A DNA stretch of 64,000 nt from CAXBGS01 sp963975425 (lineage in GTDB: Bacteria > Planctomycetota > Planctomycetia > Pirellulales > Pirellulaceae): assembly GCA_963975425.1 (NCBI GenBank), contig CAXBGS010000011.1:174598-238597 (forward strand). The letters run 5' to 3'. Positions 17,337-28,673 of the stretch are shown one piece after another. Below the pieces are notes generated by a model. That model was not told where the DNA came from, did not search any database, and worked only from the letters and a program-made list of their open reading frames with translations. The translations under genes were made by a program, and so were the position numbers. Within the stretch, counting starts at the first letter, position 1. Each line of letters begins with the position of its first letter.

Positions 17337-19145
17337 CTAGGCGTTCTGGGCACCCGACAGTTCCAACCACTTTTCTTCGGCATAGGCCAAATCCACGGAA
17401 ATCCGTGTTTGCTCTTCGTGCAATTTCGTGGCTCGCTCGGGATCGGTTTCGGTCAGCAAACGTTCATTGATCGACTTTTTCTCTTCGTCCAAACGTTGAA
17501 TCTTTTTCTCAAGATTCTTGATCTCTTTCTCGATGCGACGATTCTCACGTTGGGCCTCACGATAGTCGGTCGACTTCATTTTCGGTGCTTTGCCCTGCCC
17601 TGTTTTTTTGCCTTTGGACTTGGCGGGCAATTGTTTTCCGGCGCGCAGTCGTTCGCCGTCGTCGACTTCTTTTTCAACCGCTTCTAGATAAGTGCTGTAA
17701 TCACCGAAATATGTTTTTACGGTGCCGTCGCGAACTTCGATGACACTGGTCGCCACACGGCGGACGAAGTGACGATCGTGGCTGGTAAAAATCACAGTGC
17801 CCTTGTACTGCTGAAGCGCCTCGGCAAGTGCTTCGACCGTTTCGACATCCAAGTGGTTGCCCGGTTCGTCCAGGACCATCACGTTCGCCGAGCCCAACAA
17901 CAGGCTGGCCATGCAAACGCGTGCCCGTTCGCCACCGCTCAACACTTTGACTTTCTTTTGAATTGCCTCTTCGCGGAACAATAAAGTCCCCGCCATCGCC
18001 AGCAAGTCTTGCCGCGTCGTTTCGGAATCAGAACTGTATTCCAATTGTTCCAGAACGGTCTGTCGTTCATCCAAACTGGTGTAGACATGCTGGGCATAGG
18101 TTCCGATGTTGACACCGTGCCCCCATTTGACCGAACCGGCTAGCGGGTCGAGCGAATGAACCAGCGTTCTGAGCAAAGTCGTTTTGCCTTGCCCGTTGTC
18201 ACCGACGATCGCCACGCGTTGCCCGTGCTCGATTTCAAGCGTGGCATTCTTTGCGACGGTGTAGTCCGGGTAACCGATGGACAGATCGGTGCAACGTACC
18301 GCGGTGCCCGATCGCGGTTCGACTCGGGGTGCTCGAATGCGGACAACCGGTTCGTCGACTTCGATTTCGGTCGTCTGAAGTTTTTCGAGCTGTTTGGCTT
18401 TGCTGCGCGCCTGACTGGCGGTCGACGCGTTCGCACGATTTTTTTCAATGAAGCGCTGCAGTTGTTTTTGCTTTGCCGAAACGGTCGCGTTGACACGACG
18501 ATCGTGTTCGCGGCGTTCCTCGCGATATTCCAGAAACGCGTCAATCTTGCCGGGAAACATCGTCAGTTTTCCGCGCGACAATTCCAATGTCTGCGAGCAG
18601 GTTGCTTTGAGAAAATCACGGTCGTGGCTGACGATCAACGCGGCTTTGTTGAAATCACGTAAAAAGTGCTCCAGCAGGATTTGGGTCCGGAGGTCCAAGA
18701 AGTTGGTCGGTTCGTCCAACATCAACAGGTTAGGATCATGCAGCAACAACGCGGCCAGCTTGACCCGCGTCTGCCATCCACCAGAGAGTTCCTTGACGGG
18801 GCCCTCCAGATAGGGACCTTTCAGCTCGAATTGTGCCGCAACTTCGCCACACCGCCACTCGGGTGCCTCGCTGTCACGCATCAAGAATTCCAGGGCCGAT
18901 TCGCCGTCGCGAAACGGATCATGTTGCCGCAGATAGCCGATTCTCAGGCTGGGATGGTGGATCACCTCGCCCTTTTCGAGCTCTTCATCGTGCAGCAGCA
19001 CCCGCAGAAGTGTCGACTTGCCGGCTCCATTTCGGCCGACAAACCCGACCTTCACGTCGTCGACGAGGGAAAGCTCGGCGGCATCGAGCAGAACCTGGTC
19101 GCCGAATCGCTTGTGAGCGTCACGGACTTGAATCAAAACAGCCAT
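17337..19145 (-). CDS. ABC-F family ATPase (duplicated ABC protein)
   Basis: A 602-residue soluble protein with two ABC domains and no membrane segment. The first Walker A is GRNGAGKST with signature KELSGGWQ and Walker B LLMLDEPTNFLD. The second is GDNGQGKTT with LSGGERARVCMA and VMVLDEPGNHLD. Between them lies a basic helical linker of the ABC-F type, and the C-terminus is a charged coiled coil (about 520-600) as in Uup. ABC-F proteins act on ribosomes in translation rescue or on branched DNA (Uup). The C-terminal coiled coil favours the Uup-like branch, but this is uncertain. It is a single gene in its own orientation. Confidence 0.93.
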   Translation of the reverse strand: MAVLIQVRDAHKRFGDQVLLDAAELSLVDDVKVGFVGRNGAGKSTLLRVLLHDEELEKGEVIHHPSLRIGYLRQHDPFRDGESALEFLMRDSEAPEWRCGEVAAQFELKGPYLEGPVKELSGGWQTRVKLAALLLHDPNLLMLDEPTNFLDLRTQILLEHFLRDFNKAALIVSHDRDFLKATCSQTLELSRGKLTMFPGKIDAFLEYREERREHDRRVNATVSAKQKQLQRFIEKNRANASTASQARSKAKQLEKLQTTEIEVDEPVVRIRAPRVEPRSGTAVRCTDLSIGYPDYTVAKNATLEIEHGQRVAIVGDNGQGKTTLLRTLVHSLDPLAGSVKWGHGVNIGTYAQHVYTSLDERQTVLEQLEYSSDSETTRQDLLAMAGTLLFREEAIQKKVKVLSGGERARVCMASLLLGSANVMVLDEPGNHLDVETVEALAEALQQYKGTVIFTSHDRHFVRRVATSVIEVRDGTVKTYFGDYSTYLEAVEKEVDDGERLRAGKQLPAKSKGKKTGQGKAPKMKSTDYREAQRENRRIEKEIKNLEKKIQRLDEEKKSINERLLTETDPERATKLHEEQTRISVDLAYAEEKWLELSGAQNA

Positions 19146-19576
19146 ATTTGGGGTGCAGTTGCGCGTCGCATGGTGTGGGAAATTTAAAAACTTACCAAGA
19201 CGATCCGCGAGAACAAAGGTCGCCGTTTTTCGTGATCGATGCCGCTACCCATGGGAATCCGGATTCTCTAAATTGCGCATAGCGGTTTTGTCAAACGGTA
19301 TCTTCGAGATAGGCTGGTTCCAATCTCGGCGGCCGGAGTGTGGCGAATCAGCGTGAGCGAGGCGAATCGGTACGGGCAGCGTTTTAGTGATGTCAGAGTT
19401 GCTGGCCGGTTGTCTCCATAATATGGCCGGTTGTCTCCATAATATTTGAACGCTTCGGCCAGAAACTTTAGCCGCTTTGGCAACATTCGATCGCCTCCGT
19501 ATTATCCGGCACCCCGGCTACATCAGAGACGCCCCGTGACAAACGACGTCTAGCATCAACGTTATTGCCCGCCCCT
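19146..19576. other. Divergent intergenic region upstream of sucA
   Basis: About 430 bases without a supported gene lie between the divergent ABC-F and 2-oxoglutarate dehydrogenase genes. The notable feature is the perfect 21-base tandem duplication at 19404-19445. The rest shows nothing I can name. Confidence 0.5.
19404..19445. repeat. Perfect 21-base tandem duplication upstream of sucA
   Basis: The unit starting ggccggttgtctccataata occupies 19404-19424 and is repeated exactly at 19425-19445. It ends about 130 bases before the sucA start codon. It may be a doubled regulatory site or a recent slippage duplication. Confidence 0.85.
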
Positions 19577-22387
<2,811 letters not shown>

Positions 22388-22416
22388 AGAGAGAAAAGGT
22401 CCAGGCGAAAGGTCAA

Positions 22417-22434
22417 GTGTTGCAATCGCAGCAC
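22417..22434. terminator. Possible hairpin between convergent genes
   Basis: GTGTTGC (22417-22423) can pair with GCAGCAC (22428-22434) around an AATC loop, with one G-T wobble. Outer GCGA and TCGC bases could extend it. It sits in the 60-base gap between sucA and the convergent coiled-coil gene. There is no long T run, so a terminator role is tentative. Confidence 0.3.
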
Positions 22435-22446
22435 CTGTCGCTTTGA

Positions 22447-24096
22447 TCACTTTCCTTCCCTCAGCCGATTGAAGTAATCGGTGGCATGTTCGCGTTCGGT
22501 CCGCGGCAGGGTTTGGTTTTCCAGCGGATCACTTTCTTCGCTCAGCGCGCTCTCGACGGCATTCTTGACGTCCTCGTGCGAGATACCTTTTCGATTGGGA
22601 CCGTCAGCGAATCCGGCGATGATCGCTTTGCCTTTCTTGACTTGGCCGCGCACCTGCGTTTCGTAGCTGTTGGTGTCACCTTCCTCTTCAGGACGATCGC
22701 CTGCTCCGCTGCCACGGCCAAGGCCGTCGCCTTCGCCGTCACCGAAGCCAAATCCCATACCACCCTGGCAACTCGAGCATCCTCCGCCGCCGCAGTTTTG
22801 GCAACGCATTTGGCTCTTGGATTGCGAAAGGTCGTCCAGCGCCGACTGTAAATCTTCCAATTCGGACATTTCGGCCTGCATGTCGCCCAATTGTTCGGCC
22901 ATTTGCTCCAAGGCATCAGCCGCTTCGGCGGCATTCCCCTGCTCCATCGCCTGAGCAGCCTGATTCATCGCTTCGGCCATCTGTTGCATTTGTTGCATTT
23001 GACCGTCTTTTTGCTGCAGCTTGTTCAGCTGTTGCTGCAATTTCGTGGCTTCTTCGCCTTTGCCTTCCTTGCGTGCTTGATCGATTTGCCGCTGCAAGTC
23101 TTGTTTCTTCTGCTGATGTTCGGCAACGGCTTTCTGCATCTGCTTCTTCATCTGCTCGACTTGTTTCTTTAGCTGTTCCTTTTCTTTCTCTGACAGCTTG
23201 CCGTCACGAATCTTGCTGGCCAGTTGTTTGACCATGTCCTTGGCCTGACCGAAATCACCCTTCTCGATACTTTTGGCAACCTTTTCCGCCGGCCCAGACT
23301 GCAACCCTTTCATTTGCGAAAGTGCTTTGCGCATTTGTTCGGACGACCCCAACTGTCCGCGTCGCTCTTCAAGTTCTTTTTTGAGATCATTCATTGCGAT
23401 CATCGCCTCTTTACGGCCGAGGTCTTCTCGCTTGGTGATCTTGTCCAAGTCGGCTTCCATCCGCTCGAACAACTCTTTCGCGTCCTGCAAGTTTTCTGAA
23501 TCGGCTTTGCGACGTTGTTGTTGAATCCGTTTTTTCAACTGCGCGGCGACGCGTTTGACTTGCGCGATTTCATCGGCCGATACCTTCGTACTGCTGGCGG
23601 TCGATTCGGTTGCCGGTTCAACCAACAGCAACACGATTGCCAACACGGGTACAAGTGACAGTGGCAGCCAGCCGATCTTGGACGGTTTGAGCGCAAACCT
23701 CTCGGCGACCTCCAGTTGTCCGGCACGCTTTTCAGCATCCGCGGTCAGGGCCAAACCGAAGTCAGTGTCGCGATCATCCGATGGCAATGTCAGCGAACTG
23801 CTTAGGCGTTCGCGCAGTCCGAACCGCTTGTCGACTTCTGCGGCGACCTCTTCGACCGATGGAGCGGTCGCGATGGAATAGATCGCGGCGACGACAAACG
23901 CCACGACAACCGCACCTACCAACCAGCCATAGACCCAAACGGTGAAATTCACATCCATCGGCTGCAGCGCCGGGACCGCGATCGCGATCGTCGCAATGAC
24001 CAGAGCCGCAAACATGGCGATTGATAAGACGCGCCCAAAACCACCCAGAATGATTCGACGCCGCGCTTTTCGTACTTGGCTTTCGATACGGTTCAT
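22447..24096 (-). CDS. Membrane-anchored coiled-coil protein with four-Cys cluster (DUF4175-like)
   Basis: A 549-residue protein I recognise only by architecture. Three hydrophobic segments (about 22-42, 53-75 and 141-160) anchor it. Residues about 170-430 are a very long Lys/Gln/Glu-rich coiled coil. Then comes a glycine-rich Cys cluster with Cys432, Cys435, Cys440 and Cys443 (RCQNCGGGGCSSCQGG), resembling one half of a DnaJ zinc-finger. An acidic, low-complexity tail and a short helical C-terminus follow. Similar large membrane proteins in planctomycetes often sit with von Willebrand and MoxR genes; none is here. It is convergent with sucA and divergent from the DCC gene. Function unknown. 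Confidence 0.8.
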   Translation of the reverse strand: MNRIESQVRKARRRIILGGFGRVLSIAMFAALVIATIAIAVPALQPMDVNFTVWVYGWLVGAVVVAFVVAAIYSIATAPSVEEVAAEVDKRFGLRERLSSSLTLPSDDRDTDFGLALTADAEKRAGQLEVAERFALKPSKIGWLPLSLVPVLAIVLLLVEPATESTASSTKVSADEIAQVKRVAAQLKKRIQQQRRKADSENLQDAKELFERMEADLDKITKREDLGRKEAMIAMNDLKKELEERRGQLGSSEQMRKALSQMKGLQSGPAEKVAKSIEKGDFGQAKDMVKQLASKIRDGKLSEKEKEQLKKQVEQMKKQMQKAVAEHQQKKQDLQRQIDQARKEGKGEEATKLQQQLNKLQQKDGQMQQMQQMAEAMNQAAQAMEQGNAAEAADALEQMAEQLGDMQAEMSELEDLQSALDDLSQSKSQMRCQNCGGGGCSSCQGGMGFGFGDGEGDGLGRGSGAGDRPEEEGDTNSYETQVRGQVKKGKAIIAGFADGPNRKGISHEDVKNAVESALSEESDPLENQTLPRTEREHATDYFNRLREGK

Positions 24097-24288
24097 GGCC
24101 GATGCGCCCTAATCGAATGGACTCGAGGGAGAGAAAACGTCAGCAATTGTGAACTGCCGTCCTTCGTCACGGTTGGGTTAGTGACGTATGATAAGTATAC
24201 GGGCTGTCCGCAGCGGAGTCCTACCGAGATCCATCGGTTTTCGCCGGGTTTCCCTTCCATTGACGCTTCTCACAATTGCTATTTCCTC

Positions 24289-24729
24289 GTGCTACGCCGC
24301 CCCGAATTACCGGATCCTGACGGAAAAACCGCTGCCAACGGTACGACTGATGTCGTGATCTACGATGGCGAATGCAATTTCTGCCTTGGCCAAGTGCGGA
24401 ATTTGCGACGTTTGGATTGCTGTGGCAATCGGCTGGCGTTTCTGTCGCTGCACGATCCCCGAGTCGCAGAGCGATACCCAGACCTGTCGCACGACGATTT
24501 GATGCAGCAAATGTACGTGGTCGACCACAAAGGTCGTCGGCACGCAGGTGCCGACGCGGTGCGATATCTATCCAGACGATTACCGCTGTTGTGGCCGGCC
24601 ATGCCAATGCTGCACATCCCGGGCACCGCAGGCCTATGGCGCTGGGCGTACAACCAAATCGCCAAACGACGTTACAAGCTAGCCGGCAAATCGTGCGAGA
24701 ACGACGTCTGCGAAATCCATCTCAAGTAA
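24289..24729 (+). CDS. DCC family thiol-disulfide oxidoreductase
   Basis: The defining motif DVVIYDGECNFCLGQV contains the DxxCxxC-like pair, followed by LRRLDCCGNRLAFLSLHDP and, near the end, ADAVRYLSRRLPLLWPAM. Such proteins are small, thioredoxin-like and probably redox-active. The longest open frame starts at a TTG (24076) inside the divergent neighbour and its first 70 residues are unlike the family. The only other canonical start in frame before the domain is GTG 24289, giving 146 residues, a normal size. A pair of extra Cys near the C-terminus (SCENDVCEIH) is seen. Substrate unknown. Confidence 0.85.
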   Translation: MLRRPELPDPDGKTAANGTTDVVIYDGECNFCLGQVRNLRRLDCCGNRLAFLSLHDPRVAERYPDLSHDDLMQQMYVVDHKGRRHAGADAVRYLSRRLPLLWPAMPMLHIPGTAGLWRWAYNQIAKRRYKLAGKSCENDVCEIHLK

Positions 24730-24739
24730 CAGTAAGTTG

Positions 24740-24755
24740 AACGAACGGATTCGTT
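24740..24755. terminator. Possible small hairpin between DCC and dnaE2 genes
   Basis: AACGAA and TTCGTT form a perfect six-base stem around a CGGA loop in the 57-base gap between two convergent genes. The stem is short and no T tract follows, so its function is doubtful. Confidence 0.25.
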
Positions 24756-24786
24756 GATTCGGATGCCAATTCACAACTTGCAACGC

Positions 24787-27700
24787 TTAATGAAAGTCTC
24801 TGGACCGCAGGGTCAATCCTTCGACTTCTTGGCTGAGGTCGGTCAATCGACCGACGATGACGTGGATGACTCCCTTTTGGTTTTCTAACTTACCGTCAAC
24901 CAGCCAGGCATTGCTGACGCGGGCGATCTTAAAGAACCGCTGCCAGACGGCTTGAAATAAAACCAAATTGATCGTTCCGGTTTCGTCTTCTAGCGTGGCA
25001 AAGGTGATGCCTTTGGCGGTGCCAGGGCGTTGACGCAGCAAAACCAGTCCGGCGACTCGCACGTGACGGCCATCTCGCAGACCCACAAGTTGGCTGGCCG
25101 TGACGACTCGTTTCTTTTCCAGCTCTCGACGTGCAAACGACATCGGATGTGCCTTCAGACTTAACCCCGTCGTGTTGTAGTCGGCATAGACTTCTTCCAG
25201 CGGCGACATCGGCAGCAATTCATCGGGCAATGTTTCTTCCTCGTCAACACCGTCGAGCAGAGGTTGATTGCCGGCATGCTTTTCCTGTGCGAGCGATTGC
25301 CATATTGCGGCACGGCGATCACCGGCAATACTGCCAAACGCATCGGCGTCCGCGAGTGTTGCGATGACCGATTGGCCAAGACCGGTACGTCGCGCAACGT
25401 CATTGACATCGCGATAGGGGCCGCGCACGTGACGTTCAGCAACAATCCGTTCGGCCGCCTCGGTGGGCAACCCGCGAACCGTATGCAGACCGAGTCGGAT
25501 GGCGACAGAAATTTGAGATTCACGGTTGAGCTTGTTTCCGCCGGCCCCCGATCGCCGAACAAGAGCATCCTGTTTATCGGTAGGCTGTAACATCGATTCA
25601 TTTTCACTTTCGTTGACGTCGACGCCATAGACTTGCACGCCGTGTTCTTTCGCGTCGCGGATCAACTGGGCCGGTGCATAGAAACCCATCGGCTGACTAT
25701 TCAGTAGCGCCGTGCAGAACGCGGCGGGATAATGGCATTTCAGGTAACACGACGCGTACACCAGCAACGCGAAACTTGCCGCATGCGATTCGGGAAAACC
25801 GTACTCGCCAAATCCCTTGATTTGATGAAAGACGTTTTCGGCGAACTCGCCTGTTAATCCATTCGCTTTCATTCCGTCGAGCAATTTCAAGCGAAACTTT
25901 TCGATCACGCCCGGCCGTCGCCACGCCGCCATCGCTCGGCGAAGTTGGTCCGCTTCGCCTGGCGTGAATCCGGCGGCAACGACTGCCAACCGCATCGCCT
26001 GTTCTTGGAAAATCGGCACGCCCATGGTTTTTTCGAGAACGCCGCGGATCGCTTCGTTGGGATAGATGGCGGCTGCCGGATCCTCGCGTGCTTTTAAAAA
26101 CGGATGAACCATATTGCCCTGGATCGGACCGGGGCGCACGATGGCCACTTCGATCACCAAGTCGTAATAACATCGTGGTCTCAATCGCGGCAACATGCTC
26201 ATCTGCGCGCGACTTTCGATTTGAAAAACGCCGATAGTATCGGCGCGGCAAATCATGTCGTACGTCGGCGTGTCATCTTGCGGCACGGTCGCCAGCGTTA
26301 GCTCATCACCGTAATGATCGCGAACCAAATGAAAACAGCGGCGCAGCGCCGACAGCATCCCCAGTGACAACACGTCGACTTTCAGAATGCCGAGTTCGTC
26401 AAGATCATCCTTGTCCCACTGGATCACCGTGCGATCTTCCATTGCCGCATTTTCGATCGGACAAAGTTCACTCAGATTGCCGGCCGTCATCACCATCCCG
26501 CCGACATGCTGGGACAAGTGTCTGGGAAAACCAGTCAGGGTTTCGACAAGGTACACAAAACGTTTGCCAATCATGGAATCCGGGTCGAGCCCGCCGCTTT
26601 GACAGCGCTGCGAAAAATCCGCACCGCTGCCGCCCAATTTGGCAATGGAATCGATCGCGTCGGCAGACACGCCGAGCGCCTTTCCGACTTCTCGGATCGC
26701 GCTTTTGGTTCGGTATGTGGTCACCGTTGCGGTCATACCGGCGCGATCGCGGCCGTATTTTTCGTACAGGTATTGCAGCACTTCTTCGCGACGTTGATGT
26801 TCGAAATCGACATCGATGTCAGGCGCTTCGTTACGTTCGCGGCTGACAAATCGCTCGAACAACAAATCCGTCTGACTGGGGTCAACATTGGTGATGCCCA
26901 GGCAATAGCAAACAACCGAGTTGGCTGCCGAACCGCGTCCTTGGCATAGAATGTCACGCTGACGAGCGAACCGCACCAAATCCCACACGGTCAAAAAATA
27001 GGCTTCGTAGTGCAGATCTTCGATTAAACGCATTTCATGGCGGATCGAATCGAGTACTTTGTCTGGCACCCCACTTGGCCAACGTTGCTTGGCGCCTTCC
27101 CAAGTCAGACGTTTCAAATGCTCGATAAGTGTCATTCCCGATGGCGCGATCTCTTCGGGATATTCGTAACGCAGTTCATCGAGAGAGAAATTGCAACGAT
27201 CGGCAATCTGGATCGTACGTGACAACAGTTCTGGTGCATCGCGATACAGATGTTTGATCTCGGCCAAACAGCGCAAATGATGTTGGCTATTGGCAAAACG
27301 TTGCTCGTGCACTTGGTCGATCGTCGTGCCGTTGCGAATTGCGGTCACACAGTCATGCATCAACATGCGCGCCGCCTCGTGATAGTGCACGTCACCGGCG
27401 GCGACCAAGGGCACATCATTGCCAAGTGACAATTCCTGTAAACGGGCAAGTTGTGCAGCATCATCGACGCCGCGATGCAGCTCGCAAAGCAGATACGCGC
27501 GATCATCGAAAACTTCACGGAACTGGGTGCGCAAAAAACGCGCAAGCGAAGCTTGTCTGTTCTTGAGAATCGGTACCTGTTCCCGCCAAGGTTCCGTCGG
27601 CTCTGAACTCTGGTGAGACGCGTTGCGGCCGTTATGCTGGGATCGGGATGAGATTTCATCTGGCAGCACCGCCGCAATGATGCCTTCGGAAAGTTCGACG

Positions 27701-28032
27701 ATGTCGTTCCAGCCGAGATCACAACTGCCCTTTTCGGCTCGCAACCGCCCGCGGGAAATCAGTCGGCACATCCGCCCATAGGCGGCCCGATCGGTCGGCC
27801 ACAACACCATTGCCGGCGCGTCATGCGGGTGAACTTCTGTGCCGACGATATATTTCAATCCCGCGTCTTTGGCCGGCGCGAATCCACGCACCACGCCGGC
27901 GACCGATTCACGATCGGTCAGCGCCAAACCGCGGTAGCCAAGTTCGGCCGCCTGCTGGACCAATTCGTCCGGATGGGAAGCCCCACACAGGAACGAGAAA
28001 TTGCTTTTGCAGTGCAATTCGACATACTGCAT
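24787..28032 (-). CDS. dnaE2: Error-prone DNA polymerase III alpha subunit DnaE2
   Basis: A 1081-residue C-family polymerase used in damage-induced mutagenesis. The PHP domain starts at ELHCKSNFSFLCGASHPDELV with GLALTDRESVAG. Palm motifs include GRGSAANSVVCYCLGIT and PDIDVDFEHQRREEVLQYL. FQEQAMRLAVVAAGFTPGEADQLRRAMAAWRR and GFPESHAASFALLVYASCYLK are typical of DnaE2. A C-terminal OB fold (VRVAGLVLLRQRPGT and TLEDETGTINLVLF) precedes the family's characteristic ending SRDFH. The length fits DnaE2 rather than replicative DnaE. In many bacteria dnaE2 lies in a cassette with imuA and imuB; neither is adjacent here. No clear LexA box was found upstream. Confidence 0.96.
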   Translation of the reverse strand: MQYVELHCKSNFSFLCGASHPDELVQQAAELGYRGLALTDRESVAGVVRGFAPAKDAGLKYIVGTEVHPHDAPAMVLWPTDRAAYGRMCRLISRGRLRAEKGSCDLGWNDIVELSEGIIAAVLPDEISSRSQHNGRNASHQSSEPTEPWREQVPILKNRQASLARFLRTQFREVFDDRAYLLCELHRGVDDAAQLARLQELSLGNDVPLVAAGDVHYHEAARMLMHDCVTAIRNGTTIDQVHEQRFANSQHHLRCLAEIKHLYRDAPELLSRTIQIADRCNFSLDELRYEYPEEIAPSGMTLIEHLKRLTWEGAKQRWPSGVPDKVLDSIRHEMRLIEDLHYEAYFLTVWDLVRFARQRDILCQGRGSAANSVVCYCLGITNVDPSQTDLLFERFVSRERNEAPDIDVDFEHQRREEVLQYLYEKYGRDRAGMTATVTTYRTKSAIREVGKALGVSADAIDSIAKLGGSGADFSQRCQSGGLDPDSMIGKRFVYLVETLTGFPRHLSQHVGGMVMTAGNLSELCPIENAAMEDRTVIQWDKDDLDELGILKVDVLSLGMLSALRRCFHLVRDHYGDELTLATVPQDDTPTYDMICRADTIGVFQIESRAQMSMLPRLRPRCYYDLVIEVAIVRPGPIQGNMVHPFLKAREDPAAAIYPNEAIRGVLEKTMGVPIFQEQAMRLAVVAAGFTPGEADQLRRAMAAWRRPGVIEKFRLKLLDGMKANGLTGEFAENVFHQIKGFGEYGFPESHAASFALLVYASCYLKCHYPAAFCTALLNSQPMGFYAPAQLIRDAKEHGVQVYGVDVNESENESMLQPTDKQDALVRRSGAGGNKLNRESQISVAIRLGLHTVRGLPTEAAERIVAERHVRGPYRDVNDVARRTGLGQSVIATLADADAFGSIAGDRRAAIWQSLAQEKHAGNQPLLDGVDEEETLPDELLPMSPLEEVYADYNTTGLSLKAHPMSFARRELEKKRVVTASQLVGLRDGRHVRVAGLVLLRQRPGTAKGITFATLEDETGTINLVLFQAVWQRFFKIARVSNAWLVDGKLENQKGVIHVIVGRLTDLSQEVEGLTLRSRDFH

Positions 28033-28135
28033 GGGACGACACGACCTAGATTTGACGACAGTGCATTTTTGTTCACGTTACTGATTCCGGTAGGCGGCAT
28101 CAAGAGGATTCCAGCAAAGAAGCCAATAACTGGTC

Positions 28136-28594
28136 ATGTCCAACGAACACTCTTCCATGCACGCTACATCAACGACCTTTACTGACGCACCGATCGAGAC
28201 GCCCGCGCCGACCCACCCAGTTTTGGTGGGCTATCTGTTTTGGTTGCTGGGTATTTTCGGGGCTCACCGCTTTTATTTTGGCAAACCGCTGACCGGCGCG
28301 CTGTGGTTCTTTAGCGGCGGCGTGTTCTTGATCGGCTGGATCATCGATCTGTTCTTGATCCCTCAAATGGCCGAAGAAGCCAACGCAAGATTCAAACCGG
28401 GGCGAATCGACTACACGGTCGTTTGGGCATTGCACACGTTTCTGGGACTGTTCGGAATCCACCGCTTGTACATGGGCAAAATCTTCACCGGCGTGCTGTA
28501 TTTACTAACCGGCGGTCTGCTGGGTGTCGGATTCGTCTACGACACCCTGACACTGAACGAGCAGGTCGAAGAATTGAATGCGGGCCAGCGATAA
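28136..28594 (+). CDS. TM2 domain protein with two tandem TM2 units
   Basis: A 152-residue membrane protein. The first unit is VGYLFWLLGIFGAHRFYFGKPLTGALWFFSGGVFLIGWIIDLFLIP and the second VWALHTFLGLFGIHRLYMGKIFTGVLYLLTGGLLGVGFVYDTLTL. Each has the TM2 pattern of G-hydrophobic-H-R-F/L-Y-x-G-K between two helices. The N-terminus is a short polar stretch and the linker is charged. TM2 proteins have no settled biochemical role in bacteria. It is divergent from dnaE2 with 103 bases between and convergent with the NfeD gene. Confidence 0.9.
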   Translation: MSNEHSSMHATSTTFTDAPIETPAPTHPVLVGYLFWLLGIFGAHRFYFGKPLTGALWFFSGGVFLIGWIIDLFLIPQMAEEANARFKPGRIDYTVVWALHTFLGLFGIHRLYMGKIFTGVLYLLTGGLLGVGFVYDTLTLNEQVEELNAGQR

Positions 28595-28673
28595 GGCCCC
28601 GGCGAGTCCGGGCTGGCCATATGGACCGGCGTTTAGAATGCTGGCGAGTCCAGCGATGTTGCGGGGTCGGGAC

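Noticed and set aside
28033..28135. A possible LexA-like palindrome upstream of dnaE2
   Set aside because: Only a weak gtg...cac symmetry is present; it does not match a known box well enough.
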